NCBI RefSeq assembly: GCF_049348705.1
Contig: NZ_CP186486.1
Span: 1-59,783, forward strand
From: Paracoxiella cheracis
GTDB taxonomy: Bacteria; Pseudomonadota; Gammaproteobacteria; Coxiellales; Coxiellaceae
Length of the DNA: 59,783 bases
Reading direction: 5' to 3'
The notes under the pieces were generated by a model that was not told the DNA's origin, ran no database searches, and saw only the letters and a list, made by a program, of their open reading frames with translations. Made by a program: the position numbers and the translations under genes. Positions 44,501-52,864 of this stretch are shown here, in pieces. Within the stretch, counting starts at the first letter, position 1, and the number at the start of each line of letters is the position of its first letter.

Positions 44501-47132
44501 TGGTGTTTTAGAAAAGCTCCACGAGTGGAACATTGATCTGACGACGGCTACCAAAAATGGTGAAACGCCCGCATTCATTGCGGCAGACAACGGGCATATT
44601 GGTGTTTTAGAAAAGCTCCACGAGTGGAACATTGATCTGACGACGGCTACCAAAAATGGTGAAACGCCCGCATTCATTGCGGCAGACAGCGGGCATATTG
44701 GTGTTTTAGAAAAGCTCCACGAGTGGAACATTGATCTGGCGACCGCCACTAAAAATGGTGAAACGCCCGCATTCATTGCGGCAGACAACGGGCATATTGG
44801 TGTTTTAGAAAAGCTCCACGCGTGGGGAATTGATTTAACAACTCCCAACAATCAGGGTGAGACGCCCGCATTCATTGCGGCGAGCAACGATCAGATTGGT
44901 GTTTTAGCAAAGCTCCACGAGTGGGACATTGATTTAACAACTCCCAACAATCAGGGTGAGACGCCCGCGTTCACTGCAGCAAAGTATGGATGCCTGAAGG
45001 TATTGGACAAGTTCCACGAGTGGGGAATTGATCTGACGACGGCTACCAAAAATGGTGAAACGCCCGCATTCATTGCGGCAGACAGCGGGCATATTGGTGT
45101 TTTAGAAAAGCTCCACGAGTGGAACATTGATCTGGCGACCGCCACTAAAAATGGTGAAACGCCCGCATTCATTGCGGCAGACAACGGGCATATTGGTGTT
45201 TTAGAAAAGCTCCACGCGTGGGGAATTGATTTAACAACTCCCAACAATCAGGGTGAGACGCCCGCGTTCACTGCAGCAAAGTATGGATGCCTGAAGGTAT
45301 TGGACAAGTTCCACGAGTGGGGAATTGATCTGACGACGGCTACCAAAAATGGTGAAACGCCCGCATTCATTGCGGCAGACAGCGGGCATATTGGTGTTTT
45401 AGAAAAGCTCCACGCGTGGAACATTGATCTGGCGACCGCCACTAAAAATGGTGAAACGCCCGCATTCATTGCGGCAGACAACGGTCATATTGGTGTTTTA
45501 GAAAAGCTCCACGCGTGGGGAATTGATTTAACAACTCCCAACAATCAGGGTGAGACCCCCGCGTTCACTGCAGCAAAGTATGGATGCCTGAAGGTATTGG
45601 ACAAGTTCCACGAGTGGGGAATTGATCTGACGACGGCTACCAAAAATGGTGAAACGCCCGCATTCATTGCGGCAGACAGCGGGCATATTGGTGTTTTAGA
45701 AAAGCTCCACGAGTGGGACATTGATTTAACAACTCCCAACAATCAGGGTGAGACGCCCGCATTCATTGCGGCAGACAACGGGCATATTGGTGTTTTAGAA
45801 AAGCTCCACGCGTGGAACATTGATCTGACGACGGCTACCAAAAATGGTGAAACGCCCGCATTCATTGCGGCAGGCAACGATCATATTGGTGTTTTAGAAA
45901 AGCTCCACGCGTGGAACATTGATCTGACGACGGCTACTAAAAATGGTGTAACGCCGGCATTAATTGCGGCAGGCAACGATCATATTGGTGTTTTAGAAAA
46001 GCTCCACGCGTGGGGAATTGATCTGACGACGGCTACTAAAAATGGTGTAACGCCCGCATTAATTGCGGCGGCCAACGGTCAGATTGGTGTTTTAGAAAAG
46101 CTCCACGCGTGGGGAATTGATCTGACGACGGCTACCAAAAATGGTGTAACGTCCGCATTCATTGCGGCAGACAGCGGGCATATTGGTGTTTTAGAAAAGC
46201 TCCACGCGTGGAACATTGATCTGGCGACCGCCACTAAAAATGGTGAAACGCCCGCATTCATTGCGGCGAGCAACGGTCATATTGGTGTTTTAGAAAAGCT
46301 CCACGCGTGGGGAATTGATCTGACGATGGCTACTAAAAATGGTGCAACGCCCGCATTCATTGCGGCAGGCAACGGTCATATTGGTGTTTTAGAAAAGCTC
46401 CACGCGTGGGGAATTGATCTGACGATGGCTACTAAAAATGGTGCAACGCCGGCATTAATTGCGGCAGGCAACGGTCAGATTGGTGTTTTAGAAAAGCTCC
46501 ACGCGTGGAACATTGATCTGACGACGGCTACCAAAAATGGTGCAACGCCGGCATTAATTGCGGCAGGCAACGATCAGATTGGTGTTTTAGAAAAGTTCCA
46601 CGAGTGGGACATTGATTTAACAACTCCCAACAATCAGGGTGAGACCCCCGCGTTCACTGCAGCAAAGTATGGATGCCTGAAGGTATTGGACAAGTTCCAC
46701 GAGTGGGGAATTGATCTGACGACGGCTACCAAAAATGGTGAAACGCCCGCATTCATTGCGGCGAGCAACGGTCATATTGGTGTTTTAGAAAAGCTCCACG
46801 AGTGGAACATTGATTTAACAACTCCCAACAATCAGGGTGAGACGCCCGCATTAATTGCGGCAGGCAACGATCAGATTGGTGTTTTAGCAAAGCTCCACGA
46901 GTGGGGAATTGTTGTAACCATTACCAATCAACATAGTAAGACCAACACATTTGATTTAACACTAGGTGAGGTTAATAAAAAAAATAAGACTAGAACAGAA
47001 AACAACTATTCTTTATTCAGATCAAGAAAACTCAGTCAGCCAGCAGTATCGAAAGGAGAAGGCAACGCCAATAGCGAGTATGGCTTTGTTGCCGGTTGTG
47101 TCGCAAATCTCGAAGCCGGTGTGTATAATTGA
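41520..47132 (+). CDS. Giant ankyrin-repeat protein B (1870 residues), paralogue of A
   Basis: The N-terminal 495 residues and roughly the first seven repeats are identical to protein A. It then continues with about 39 full 33-residue ankyrin repeats plus a degenerate last one, eight more than A, in a different order of the same unit types. The C-terminal tail VVTITNQHSKTNTFDLTLGE to QPAVSKG is shared. The two genes diverge at about 47053, where A meets IS256. Here coding goes on for 14 codons, then enters IS5 and IS6 end sequence (from 47082), which supplies the stop. A long antisense frame over the repeats is a by-product of the repeat composition. A role as a secreted host-binding protein is inferred. 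Confidence 0.9.
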   Translation: MQPELTDKFYKYQDKKLSVLAEKQEAFLTTHYGAGPLYYDQNHPTSFEKAKSQLIQILASMLKLNNLALGNFDRLKERLGREFTMENISSENDRSLILVSAKKTIEYAYYAHERTIKNINPSLLRDFTFDACYPGVYSNLVRFCEYLESTFEAMVRYAKKSAIEQIAAQYVSEVNWTAGFPGDEIHYVHALHNYVAQEYALPEIIDPLAPVNLDAQLLNKFRDQLKSTINHTMIVDFLLMKVQGIIGDKFSCDNSSRMKKWLGCPNEEDLRLYSYGMYSEDEKSNGGDTNNTLKIPNVSRMLRLFVNICLEQNKFSKDCVHKFDAGKGKIIQTVSDLFIVEEIKDEKLDMDRWVVRVAQAEDIEGLKNENHQFVAWPSFQHMHGDGLLRLLKSEYCQEQSSYREALIWSFLYGSPSNELLEVLRANTAFLLGKKGITFDSKCCFGKSVLEILIDRTDLHKLADFLNYTVAEFGLEKLMNALEGDVVRLMVWVATQTGRVGVLEKLHEWNIDLATATKNGETPAFIAADNGHIGVLEKLHAWGIDLTTPNNQGETPAFIAASNGHIGVLEKLHEWNIDLTAANEYGVTPAFIAARNGHTGVLEKFHEWNIDLTTATKNGVTPAFIAARNGHTGVLEKFHEWNIDLTTATKNGVTPAFIAAANDQIGVLEKFHEWNIDLTAANEHGVTPALIAVKAGRVGVLEKFHEWDIDLTTPNNQGETPALIAAQAGRVGVLEKLHEWNIDLTAANEYGVTPAFIAAGNGHTGVLEKFHEWDIDLTAANEHGVTPAFIAAQAGRVGVLEKLHEWGIDLTTATKNGVTPALIAVKAGRVGVLEKFHEWDIDLTTPNNQGETPALIAAQAGRVGVLEKLHEWNIDLTAANEYGVTPAVIAAGNDQIGVLEKFHEWNIDLTAANEHGVTPALIAVKAGRVGVLEKFHEWDIDLTTPNNQGETPAFTAAKYGCLKVLDKFHEWGIDLTTATKNGETPAFIAADNGHIGVLEKLHEWNIDLTTATKNGETPAFIAADNGHIGVLEKLHEWNIDLTTATKNGETPAFIAADSGHIGVLEKLHEWNIDLATATKNGETPAFIAADNGHIGVLEKLHAWGIDLTTPNNQGETPAFIAASNDQIGVLAKLHEWDIDLTTPNNQGETPAFTAAKYGCLKVLDKFHEWGIDLTTATKNGETPAFIAADSGHIGVLEKLHEWNIDLATATKNGETPAFIAADNGHIGVLEKLHAWGIDLTTPNNQGETPAFTAAKYGCLKVLDKFHEWGIDLTTATKNGETPAFIAADSGHIGVLEKLHAWNIDLATATKNGETPAFIAADNGHIGVLEKLHAWGIDLTTPNNQGETPAFTAAKYGCLKVLDKFHEWGIDLTTATKNGETPAFIAADSGHIGVLEKLHEWDIDLTTPNNQGETPAFIAADNGHIGVLEKLHAWNIDLTTATKNGETPAFIAAGNDHIGVLEKLHAWNIDLTTATKNGVTPALIAAGNDHIGVLEKLHAWGIDLTTATKNGVTPALIAAANGQIGVLEKLHAWGIDLTTATKNGVTSAFIAADSGHIGVLEKLHAWNIDLATATKNGETPAFIAASNGHIGVLEKLHAWGIDLTMATKNGATPAFIAAGNGHIGVLEKLHAWGIDLTMATKNGATPALIAAGNGQIGVLEKLHAWNIDLTTATKNGATPALIAAGNDQIGVLEKFHEWDIDLTTPNNQGETPAFTAAKYGCLKVLDKFHEWGIDLTTATKNGETPAFIAASNGHIGVLEKLHEWNIDLTTPNNQGETPALIAAGNDQIGVLAKLHEWGIVVTITNQHSKTNTFDLTLGEVNKKNKTRTENNYSLFRSRKLSQPAVSKGEGNANSEYGFVAGCVANLEAGVYN
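43009..46970 (+). repeat. Tandem array of 99-bp ankyrin-coding units (about 40)
   Basis: Same 99-bp period as in gene A. The YGCLKVLDKFHEW unit type appears five times here against four in A. The block KYGCLKVLDKFHEWGIDL, TATKNGETPAFIAADSG recurs several times, pointing to multi-unit duplications. Confidence 0.92.
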
Positions 47133-47240
47133 TGGCTTATAGTGAATTATCTACGTAGAAGGATGTGATATGATCAATTTCAAATGGCGCCATTTTGAGA
47201 AGGGGATTATTTTGATGGCGGTGCGCTGGTATTTAGCTTA
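47094..47240 (+). mobile_element. IS6 terminal fragment (147 bp)
   Basis: Left end and first 80 coding bases of IS6, broken at 47240 by an IS5 end. A 12-bp IS5 terminus GGCTTTGTTGCC precedes it directly. Confidence 0.88.
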
Positions 47241-47424
47241 GGCTTTGTTGCCTAACCCCACGCCTTTGTTTGTGTCTCAAAATTTAGGCGCAACGATAAC
47301 TCGCCGGCATTCCTAGCCGTGTCATTTTATTTAACACACCACAACCGATCATTGATTCGATTTTTTGCCGTACAAAATCTCGAGCATGTAACGTACTACC
47401 CAATATTCTTTTGTAGCGTTGAAT
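47241..47424 (-). mobile_element. IS5 3'-end fragment (184 bp)
   Basis: The right end of IS5 on the minus strand, cut at 47424 by another full IS5. Its terminal variant CCCCACGCCTTTGTTTGTGT matches copies 1 and 6 rather than copies 2 and 4. Confidence 0.88.
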
Positions 47425-48542
47425 GGCTTTGTTGCCTAACTAAAACATGAACAATCTATGTAATTTTTGCTGTCTATATTATAATCAGCACCCCACGATT
47501 TTTAAGCAGAGGGCGCCTCATATGCCAAATAAATATCCAAACAAAAAAGGTTGGAGGATTCCCAAGCAGAAATACAAGGTGAGCAATTGGCGTGAATATA
47601 ATAATGCATTACGCAATCGTGCCAATATTGAAATCTGGATATCCGATGATATTATTCATTCGTGGTATGAAAAAGATCGTGTGTATGATGGCAAAGGCGC
47701 ACCCCAAAAGTTCACGGATCTTGCGATCATTACGTGCCATGAAATTCGGCAAGTTTTTCGTTTAGCGTTGAGGCAATGTCAAGGGTTTATGAATTCAATT
47801 TTCAAGATGAAAGCCCTTAATATAAAATCACCGGATTACAGTTGCTTGTCAAAACGGTTAGCGCTTTTAACTATTCAGTCGCCTCGTTACAGGAAAACGG
47901 AATCGGCAGATAAAAGCGTTGTGGCTATCGCCCTTGACTCCACTGGGTTAAAACGGTTTGGCAGAGGTGAATGGCATCAGGAAACATATACATTATCAGC
48001 CAAACGGAGTTGGCGTAAATTGCATATAGCCGTTGATAATAAACATATTATTCATGGTAATGATTTAACGGATCGCTTTACGGCGGATTGCCAAAGCGTT
48101 GCAACGTTATCAAAGCAACTTACTTGCAAAGTGGGCCATGTCAGCGCCGATGGTGCCTACGATAAGAATCCTGTTTATGAAATATTATCAAATTACTTTA
48201 AAGGAGCCGCTATAATAATGCCGCCTGATAGTGATGCTGTTTATGATAAAAATAATCATACACAACGTAATGGTAATGTTAAGCAACTAAAAGCATTGGG
48301 CCGAATGGCTTGGCAACGAATAAGACAATACGGTTATCGGAATTATTCAGAGTTGGCGATTCAACGCTACAAAAGAATATTGGGTAGTACGTTACATGCT
48401 CGAGATTTTGTACGGCAAAAAATCGAATCAATGATCGGTTGTGGTGTGTTAAATAAAATGACACGGCTAGGAATGCCGGCGAGTTATCGTTGCGCCTAAA
48501 TTTTGCGACACAGACAAAGCCGTGAGGTTAGGCAACAAAGCC
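47425..48542 (+). mobile_element. IS5-family insertion sequence, copy 5
   Basis: A full 1118-bp copy inserted into the IS5 fragment on its left. No target duplication is seen. Confidence 0.92.
47522..48499 (+). CDS. IS5-family transposase, copy 5
   Basis: Intact, 325 residues, with the usual catalytic blocks. It differs from others at a few N-terminal positions (KKGWRIPKQKY instead of KKGWTIPKQKY). Confidence 0.9.
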   Translation: MPNKYPNKKGWRIPKQKYKVSNWREYNNALRNRANIEIWISDDIIHSWYEKDRVYDGKGAPQKFTDLAIITCHEIRQVFRLALRQCQGFMNSIFKMKALNIKSPDYSCLSKRLALLTIQSPRYRKTESADKSVVAIALDSTGLKRFGRGEWHQETYTLSAKRSWRKLHIAVDNKHIIHGNDLTDRFTADCQSVATLSKQLTCKVGHVSADGAYDKNPVYEILSNYFKGAAIIMPPDSDAVYDKNNHTQRNGNVKQLKALGRMAWQRIRQYGYRNYSELAIQRYKRILGSTLHARDFVRQKIESMIGCGVLNKMTRLGMPASYRCA

Positions 48543-48589
48543 CGTTCTAGCTGTTGCTCCGTGGTGATTGGCATTAGCAGTCCTCTCAT
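48543..48589 (-). pseudogene. Possible start of a gene cut off by IS5
   Basis: An ATG at 48589 opens MRGLLMPITTEQQLER before the frame meets the IS5 end. The first residues look like a bacterial N-terminus, but too little remains to name it. Confidence 0.25.
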
Positions 48590-48668
48590 CGTGATCAGAA
48601 AAGATCAGTTATGACATAGGGTGAAAGTAATTGGCAATAATGATTGCTACTTTCGCACAAGGTAGTTA

Positions 48669-48923
48669 CTACTCGCCCTTTCTTCTTTTTCTTTTGTATT
48701 GGTGTGCATATTGGTCCAGTAAATTACGGATCATTTTCTGATATTGAGTATGGTGATTTTTAGCTTCTTTCTTAAAGAAATCGACGCTTTCTTTCGTTAA
48801 GGAGAGCGTGACCTTTACGGTATCACCTTTCAAGACCAGTTCGCTGGGAGATGGTAAAAAGTCTTTAACCACTTTGACATCACCGATAGGCTCATCGGTG
48901 TATTTAATTTTTTTCTTTCTCAT
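48669..48923 (-). CDS. brnA: BrnA-family antitoxin
   Basis: A small basic protein of about 84 residues with a C-terminal ribbon-helix-helix-like segment (VKVTLSLTKESVDFFKKEAK). It should dimerise, bind BrnT and repress the operon. The ATG at 48923 overlaps the end of brnT by 20 bases. A longer in-frame start at 48959 lies deep inside brnT and is less likely. The tail is very basic (YKRKRRKGE). Confidence 0.85.
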   Translation of the reverse strand: MRKKKIKYTDEPIGDVKVVKDFLPSPSELVLKGDTVKVTLSLTKESVDFFKKEAKNHHTQYQKMIRNLLDQYAHQYKRKRRKGE

Positions 48924-49185
48924 AAATTTTCTTCCCCTTTCTCCAATAACCAGCACCAATGATTCGAACTTTATTGTCCCGATAAGTAAATCGGACCGTC
49001 ATGACTTCTCCATCCACTTTGCCAAAACAATAATATCTTTTTTCTGAAAGGCTGTGCTCAGTATCTTCAGCAATCACACGGTGCACATCCAAAAAAGCGC
49101 GTTGCGCTTCGAAGAAGGACACTCCATGTTTCTCCTGGTTAATTTTATCCTTGTTGTTGTCCCATTCGAAGTCTGCTGTTCTCAT
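48904..49185 (-). CDS. brnT: BrnT-family toxin (RNase)
   Basis: This is a DUF497/BrnT toxin of about 93 residues. The family signature is clear: FEWDNNKDKINQEKHGVSF, then DTEHSLSEKRYYCFG and VRFTYRDNKVRIIGAG. BrnT is a RelE-like ribonuclease that blocks translation when free. The ATG at 49185 gives the family's usual start just before FEWD; a longer frame reaches 49236. The toxin-first order with overlapping antitoxin is typical. The system probably stabilises the plasmid or region. Confidence 0.9.
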   Translation of the reverse strand: MRTADFEWDNNKDKINQEKHGVSFFEAQRAFLDVHRVIAEDTEHSLSEKRYYCFGKVDGEVMTVRFTYRDNKVRIIGAGYWRKGKKIYEKEKN

Positions 49186-49324
49186 AATGATAGGATTATA
49201 CCGGATAACCATATAAATAGCCATATATGGTTGCATTTGTAAGTATGGCTAAAAAATCTAAAAATCATATAGTAGCTTAGACGCGCTATCTTTAAACCGC
49301 CTGCCCTCTTCGATGTATTCTAAA

Positions 49325-49420
49325 CAAGCGTGTCGCGATGCTCGTGATAGATTATTGCCATCCCTGTCAATAATCGACTCGCAATACGCGCCTTCGCTTC
49401 GCTCTCCATGGCGCGCATCG
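49325..49420 (-). mobile_element. 249-bp element, internally deleted copy 6 (96 bp)
   Basis: Both ends are intact, but 153 bp of the middle are missing. The deletion joins the two occurrences of AATACGCG, so it arose by slippage or recombination between 8-bp repeats. It lies ten bases beyond the stop codon of the CPBP gene. Confidence 0.9.
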
Positions 49421-49430
49421 AGCGCATGTT

Positions 49431-50303
49431 TTAAAAGGATGCTTGGGGAGAAACACTGCTCTCTAGCGCTGGGTATGTAAACGCTAAAAAATGTACAAAA
49501 TTCACAACAAAATGCGTTAGCATGCTTGAACGCACATCACCCGTTAATTGATAAGACAAGCCATAGCCGGCCCCTGCTAAACCAGCTAAGCCAACGTACT
49601 TTAAACCACCTTGAAAATGGGCACCACCAAACAGAGCAGACGATAACAGTAAAGCAATTTGAAGCTGAGCCTGTTTAAATAAGTTTCCTTGGATTTGCAT
49701 TCTAAACAACGCTTCTTCCGCAGGGCACACTAACAATAAATTTGTCGCTGCCCAGCGCTTAAAATGAGGCTTGATCTTAAATTCTGTCTTAACATAACCC
49801 AACATTTTTGCACCTAGAAGCTCAGCCATAATTGTTGCCGATGTAATTAATAAAATAGCTGGAAAGGCTGTAGAACGCGTTTGTGCTAAAACCGCATCAG
49901 TCTGTAACCCAAAAGCAAGCAACGTAATCTGACCTGCTAGCACCTTGTCGTAATTTAAATAAAGATTATAGGGAACGGCTCCGTCAGAGATTACTTCATT
50001 TTGAATAATGTGCTCATTACTAAAGCCTGGCATTTTATGCAAACTAATTGCCGCATTTAATAACACACCAAGAATATTGACACCAAAGCGGGCATAAGGA
50101 TTCTCTAAATAGGATGGTAATGCCAATAACCCCGCATAACAACCCAACGCAGCTAAACCGACCGGCCGAACACGACCACTTATTAAACTCAGCACCACTG
50201 TAGTAGCTGTACTTACCATTGCCAGTTTTTTAGACAAAAACAATACACCTATCGATGAAATATATAAACCAGCTGCTGAAATATTTGATAACACCACACG
50301 CAT
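49431..50303 (-). CDS. CPBP-family intramembrane metalloprotease
   Basis: This 290-residue polytopic membrane protein belongs to the CAAX-protease/bacteriocin-processing (ABI) family. The three family motifs are present: PAEEALFRMQ (EExxxR) near residues 195-202, FGGAHFQGG with a metal-binding His, and LTHFVVNF with a further His. Several hydrophobic segments precede them. Substrates vary and cannot be predicted. Family members process peptides or prenylated proteins, and some are immunity proteins. No partner peptide gene is visible. The gene appears complete. Confidence 0.85.
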   Translation of the reverse strand: MRVVLSNISAAGLYISSIGVLFLSKKLAMVSTATTVVLSLISGRVRPVGLAALGCYAGLLALPSYLENPYARFGVNILGVLLNAAISLHKMPGFSNEHIIQNEVISDGAVPYNLYLNYDKVLAGQITLLAFGLQTDAVLAQTRSTAFPAILLITSATIMAELLGAKMLGYVKTEFKIKPHFKRWAATNLLLVCPAEEALFRMQIQGNLFKQAQLQIALLLSSALFGGAHFQGGLKYVGLAGLAGAGYGLSYQLTGDVRSSMLTHFVVNFVHFLAFTYPALESSVSPQASF

Positions 50304-50359
50304 TGTAACTAATCCCTAAAATAAACGGTTCTTTAAAAACTCAGCCAACTATTGATTAA

Positions 50360-50480
50360 GGCTTTGTTGCCTAACTAAAATATGAACAATCTATTTCGGG
50401 ACTGTTCATTAGTTTGTGTAAATCGCGTCAGTCAGAATTATTAATCAACCATTGTGTTAACTGATTTTTTTTAATTTTAT
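50360..50480. mobile_element. Joined IS5-like and IS256 terminal fragments
   Basis: Bases 50360-50397 are an IS5-like left end of the GAACAATCTATTTC variant. They are followed directly by 50398-50480, the 3' end of IS256. The same junction occurs at 52864/52865, so one IS256 inserted in this IS5 variant and the pair was later duplicated or recombined. Confidence 0.75.
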
Positions 50481-50520
50481 CACGAGTTTCGCGGTTTTGT
50501 AAAATCTCAGAGTTTTCCAA

Positions 50521-51638
50521 GGCTTTGTTGCCTAACTAAAACATGAACAATCTATGTAATTTTTGCTGTCTATATTATAATCAGCACCCCACGATTTTTA
50601 AGCAGAGGGCGCCTCATATGCCAAATAAATATCCAAACAAAAAAGGCTGGACGATTCCCAAGCAGAAATACAAGGTGAGCAATTGGCGTGAATATAATAA
50701 TGCATTACGCAATCGTGCCAATATTGAAATCTGGATATCCGATGATATTATTCATTCGTGGTATGAAAAAGATCGTGTGTATGATGGCAAAGGCGCACCC
50801 CAAAAGTTCACGGATCTTGCGATCATTACGTGCCATGAAATTCGGCAAGTTTTTCGTTTAGCGTTGAGGCAATGTCAAGGGTTTATGAATTCAATTTTCA
50901 AGATGAAAGCCCTTAATATAAAATCACCGGATTACAGTTGCTTGTCAAAACGGTTAGCGCTTTTAACTATTCAGTCGCCTCGTTACAGGAAAACGGAATC
51001 GGCAGATAAAAGCGTTGTGGCTATCGCCCTTGACTCCACTGGGTTAAAACGGTTTGGCAGAGGTGAATGGCATCAGGAAACATATACATTATCAGCCAAA
51101 CGGAGTTGGCGTAAATTGCATATAGCCGTTGATAATAAACATATTATTCATGGTAATGATTTAACGGATCGCTTTACGGCGGATTGCCAAAGCGTTGCAA
51201 CGTTATCAAAGCAACTTACTTGCAAAGTGGGCCATGTCAGCGCCGATGGTGCCTACGATAAGAATCCTGTTTATGAAATATTATCAAATTACTTTAAAGG
51301 AGCCGCTATAATAATGCCGCCTGATAGTGATGCTGTTTATGATAAAAATAATCATACACAACGTAATGGTAATGTTAAGCAACTAAAAGCATTGGGCCGA
51401 ATGGCTTGGCAACGAATAAGACAATACGGTTATCGGAATTATTCAGAGTTGGCGATTCAACGCTACAAAAGAATATTGGGTAGTACGTTACATGCTCGAG
51501 ATTTTGTACGGCAAAAAATCGAATCAATGATCGGTTGTGGTGTGTTAAATAAAATGACACGGCTAGGAATGCCGGCGAGTTATCGTTGCGCCTAAATTTT
51601 GAGACACAAACAAAGGCGTGGGGTTAGGCAACAAAGCC
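50521..51638 (+). mobile_element. IS5-family insertion sequence, copy 6
   Basis: A full 1118-bp copy. The right flank is the middle of an IS982 transposase gene and the left flank is unrelated, so it marks a recombination junction. Confidence 0.92.
50618..51595 (+). CDS. IS5-family transposase, copy 6
   Basis: Intact, 325 residues, close to copy 5, with IALDSTG, SADGAYD and the C-terminal Glu block present. Confidence 0.9.
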   Translation: MPNKYPNKKGWTIPKQKYKVSNWREYNNALRNRANIEIWISDDIIHSWYEKDRVYDGKGAPQKFTDLAIITCHEIRQVFRLALRQCQGFMNSIFKMKALNIKSPDYSCLSKRLALLTIQSPRYRKTESADKSVVAIALDSTGLKRFGRGEWHQETYTLSAKRSWRKLHIAVDNKHIIHGNDLTDRFTADCQSVATLSKQLTCKVGHVSADGAYDKNPVYEILSNYFKGAAIIMPPDSDAVYDKNNHTQRNGNVKQLKALGRMAWQRIRQYGYRNYSELAIQRYKRILGSTLHARDFVRQKIESMIGCGVLNKMTRLGMPASYRCA

Positions 51639-51829
51639 CATCGTAGAAACGATTATCGATCAGTTGAAAAACTTGTATCATGTTGAGCATTCGCGTCATC
51701 GTAGTCCGATTAATTTTTTAGTCAATACCCTTGCAGCGCTAATTGCCTATTCTTGGCGACCAAACAAACCAGGAATAAAAACCAACAATATAAAGAATAA
51801 TTTATACGCAGTTATCCAGAACTGAGGTT
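51639..51829 (+). mobile_element. IS982 3' fragment
   Basis: Encodes IVETIIDQLKNLYHVEHSRH to the transposase C-terminus, with the stop at 51822-51824. It is identical to the end of the IS982 at 34923-36233. Its own 3' terminus is lost. Confidence 0.88.
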
Positions 51830-51847
51830 AAATACGTAATTTTTAGT

Positions 51848-52795
51848 TTAAGAAAGTCCACCACGTCTCAACAGTGCACTGCGAAATGCAGCTTCCCATT
51901 GAGAAGCCTCCACTTCCTGCTGTCTTTGACTCTCCTCATATGATGGTGGTTGATCTTGAAAGAAGCTTGGTTGTCCTAATAAAGCTCCCCTCCGACAAAA
52001 CGAAGAAGCGCTTGTTTGAGATGGGTCACCTGAAACTGATCCGAAGAGTCTATCGAATGCTGTATAAGTGTCTAATTTGTCTTTTTGTGTTAAAAGCCGA
52101 TAATCCGATTTTTCTCGCTTAGGCCGAAAAAAACCGGTTAAGTTTTGTCTAGCTGGCTCTAGTCTTTCTTTGAAAGTAGAATGTGCTTCTGATGTGCAGT
52201 TTCGTTCTTCCAAAGAACAAGCAGCCCCCATCGAAGTTATAAGTTTATTAACACTAGGGTCGGCAGGTAGGGGCTCTTCGGGTTGTGGATTGGAAGCATA
52301 GCCCTGCAGTCCTGACGTAGCGCTTAATCCCTGTTTTGAGGACAACGGGCATTGCGTTGTTTGGGGTTTTTGTCTTCGATGCTGAGTCTGAGCAAGATCC
52401 CCTGTAGCTAAAAAAGAATCAACTTGTTCAAAAAAAACCCCGTGTCTACGCTTGTAACGTAAGTCGTCCTTACCTCTACTCTCCTGGGAGGATCCGTTTA
52501 TGAAGTCTCGTCGATATCGCTCTAGATGGGCCAACTCCTTTGCATTGTTTTTGGATGCTCTCATGTTGACTTGTATGGTAGGAATTAGCTTCTTCTTATC
52601 ACGAAAGGCAGGACTTTCTAAGGTTTTACAATTAAGGGGGAGTGTCTCAAGAACAGCCTCAGCGTAAATCTGACAATCCAGCCGGCGTAGCATTGCTTTT
52701 TTTATTCTTTCAGCGGATAGCATGTTAGGCTCTGAACCTGATGCACTAAGCTGCGCAGTAGATTTAGGCTGCGAATTATAATTTTGTCTATTCAT
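51848..52795 (-). CDS. Putative effector with a PPxY motif and Glu-rich C-terminus
   Basis: I do not recognise a domain family in this 315-residue protein. It is hydrophilic and Ser/Gln/Arg-rich, with no membrane segment, like many type IV effectors. Near the end (residues 283-286) it has PPSY within DQPPSYEESQ, a class I WW-domain ligand. Such ligands recruit host NEDD4-type ubiquitin ligases. The last 30 residues have a Glu-rich patch (YEESQRQQEVEASQWE) before a short basic tail, similar to Dot/Icm secretion signals. The ATG at 52795 follows GAGGAAA. The role is inference, but a PPxY with flanking Glu is eukaryote-like and unusual in bacteria. Confidence 0.7.
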   Translation of the reverse strand: MNRQNYNSQPKSTAQLSASGSEPNMLSAERIKKAMLRRLDCQIYAEAVLETLPLNCKTLESPAFRDKKKLIPTIQVNMRASKNNAKELAHLERYRRDFINGSSQESRGKDDLRYKRRHGVFFEQVDSFLATGDLAQTQHRRQKPQTTQCPLSSKQGLSATSGLQGYASNPQPEEPLPADPSVNKLITSMGAACSLEERNCTSEAHSTFKERLEPARQNLTGFFRPKREKSDYRLLTQKDKLDTYTAFDRLFGSVSGDPSQTSASSFCRRGALLGQPSFFQDQPPSYEESQRQQEVEASQWEAAFRSALLRRGGLS

Positions 52796-52826
52796 ATTTT
52801 CCTCACTTAATTTTTATTCTTAATGG

Positions 52827-52864
52827 GGCTTTGTTGCCTAACTAAAATATGAACAATCTATTTC
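52827..52864 (+). mobile_element. IS5-like terminal fragment
   Basis: The 38-bp left end GGCTTTGTTGCCTAAC...CTATTTC, broken by IS256 copy 4 at 52865 and lying just upstream of the PPxY gene. Confidence 0.8.

Noticed and set aside
18956..46273. Many antisense ORFs over the ankyrin arrays with the phrase SFSKTPICPLSAAMNAG
   Set aside because: They arise because the 99-bp repeat happens to lack stops on the other strand. They have no ribosome sites, and their repeats simply mirror the sense repeats.
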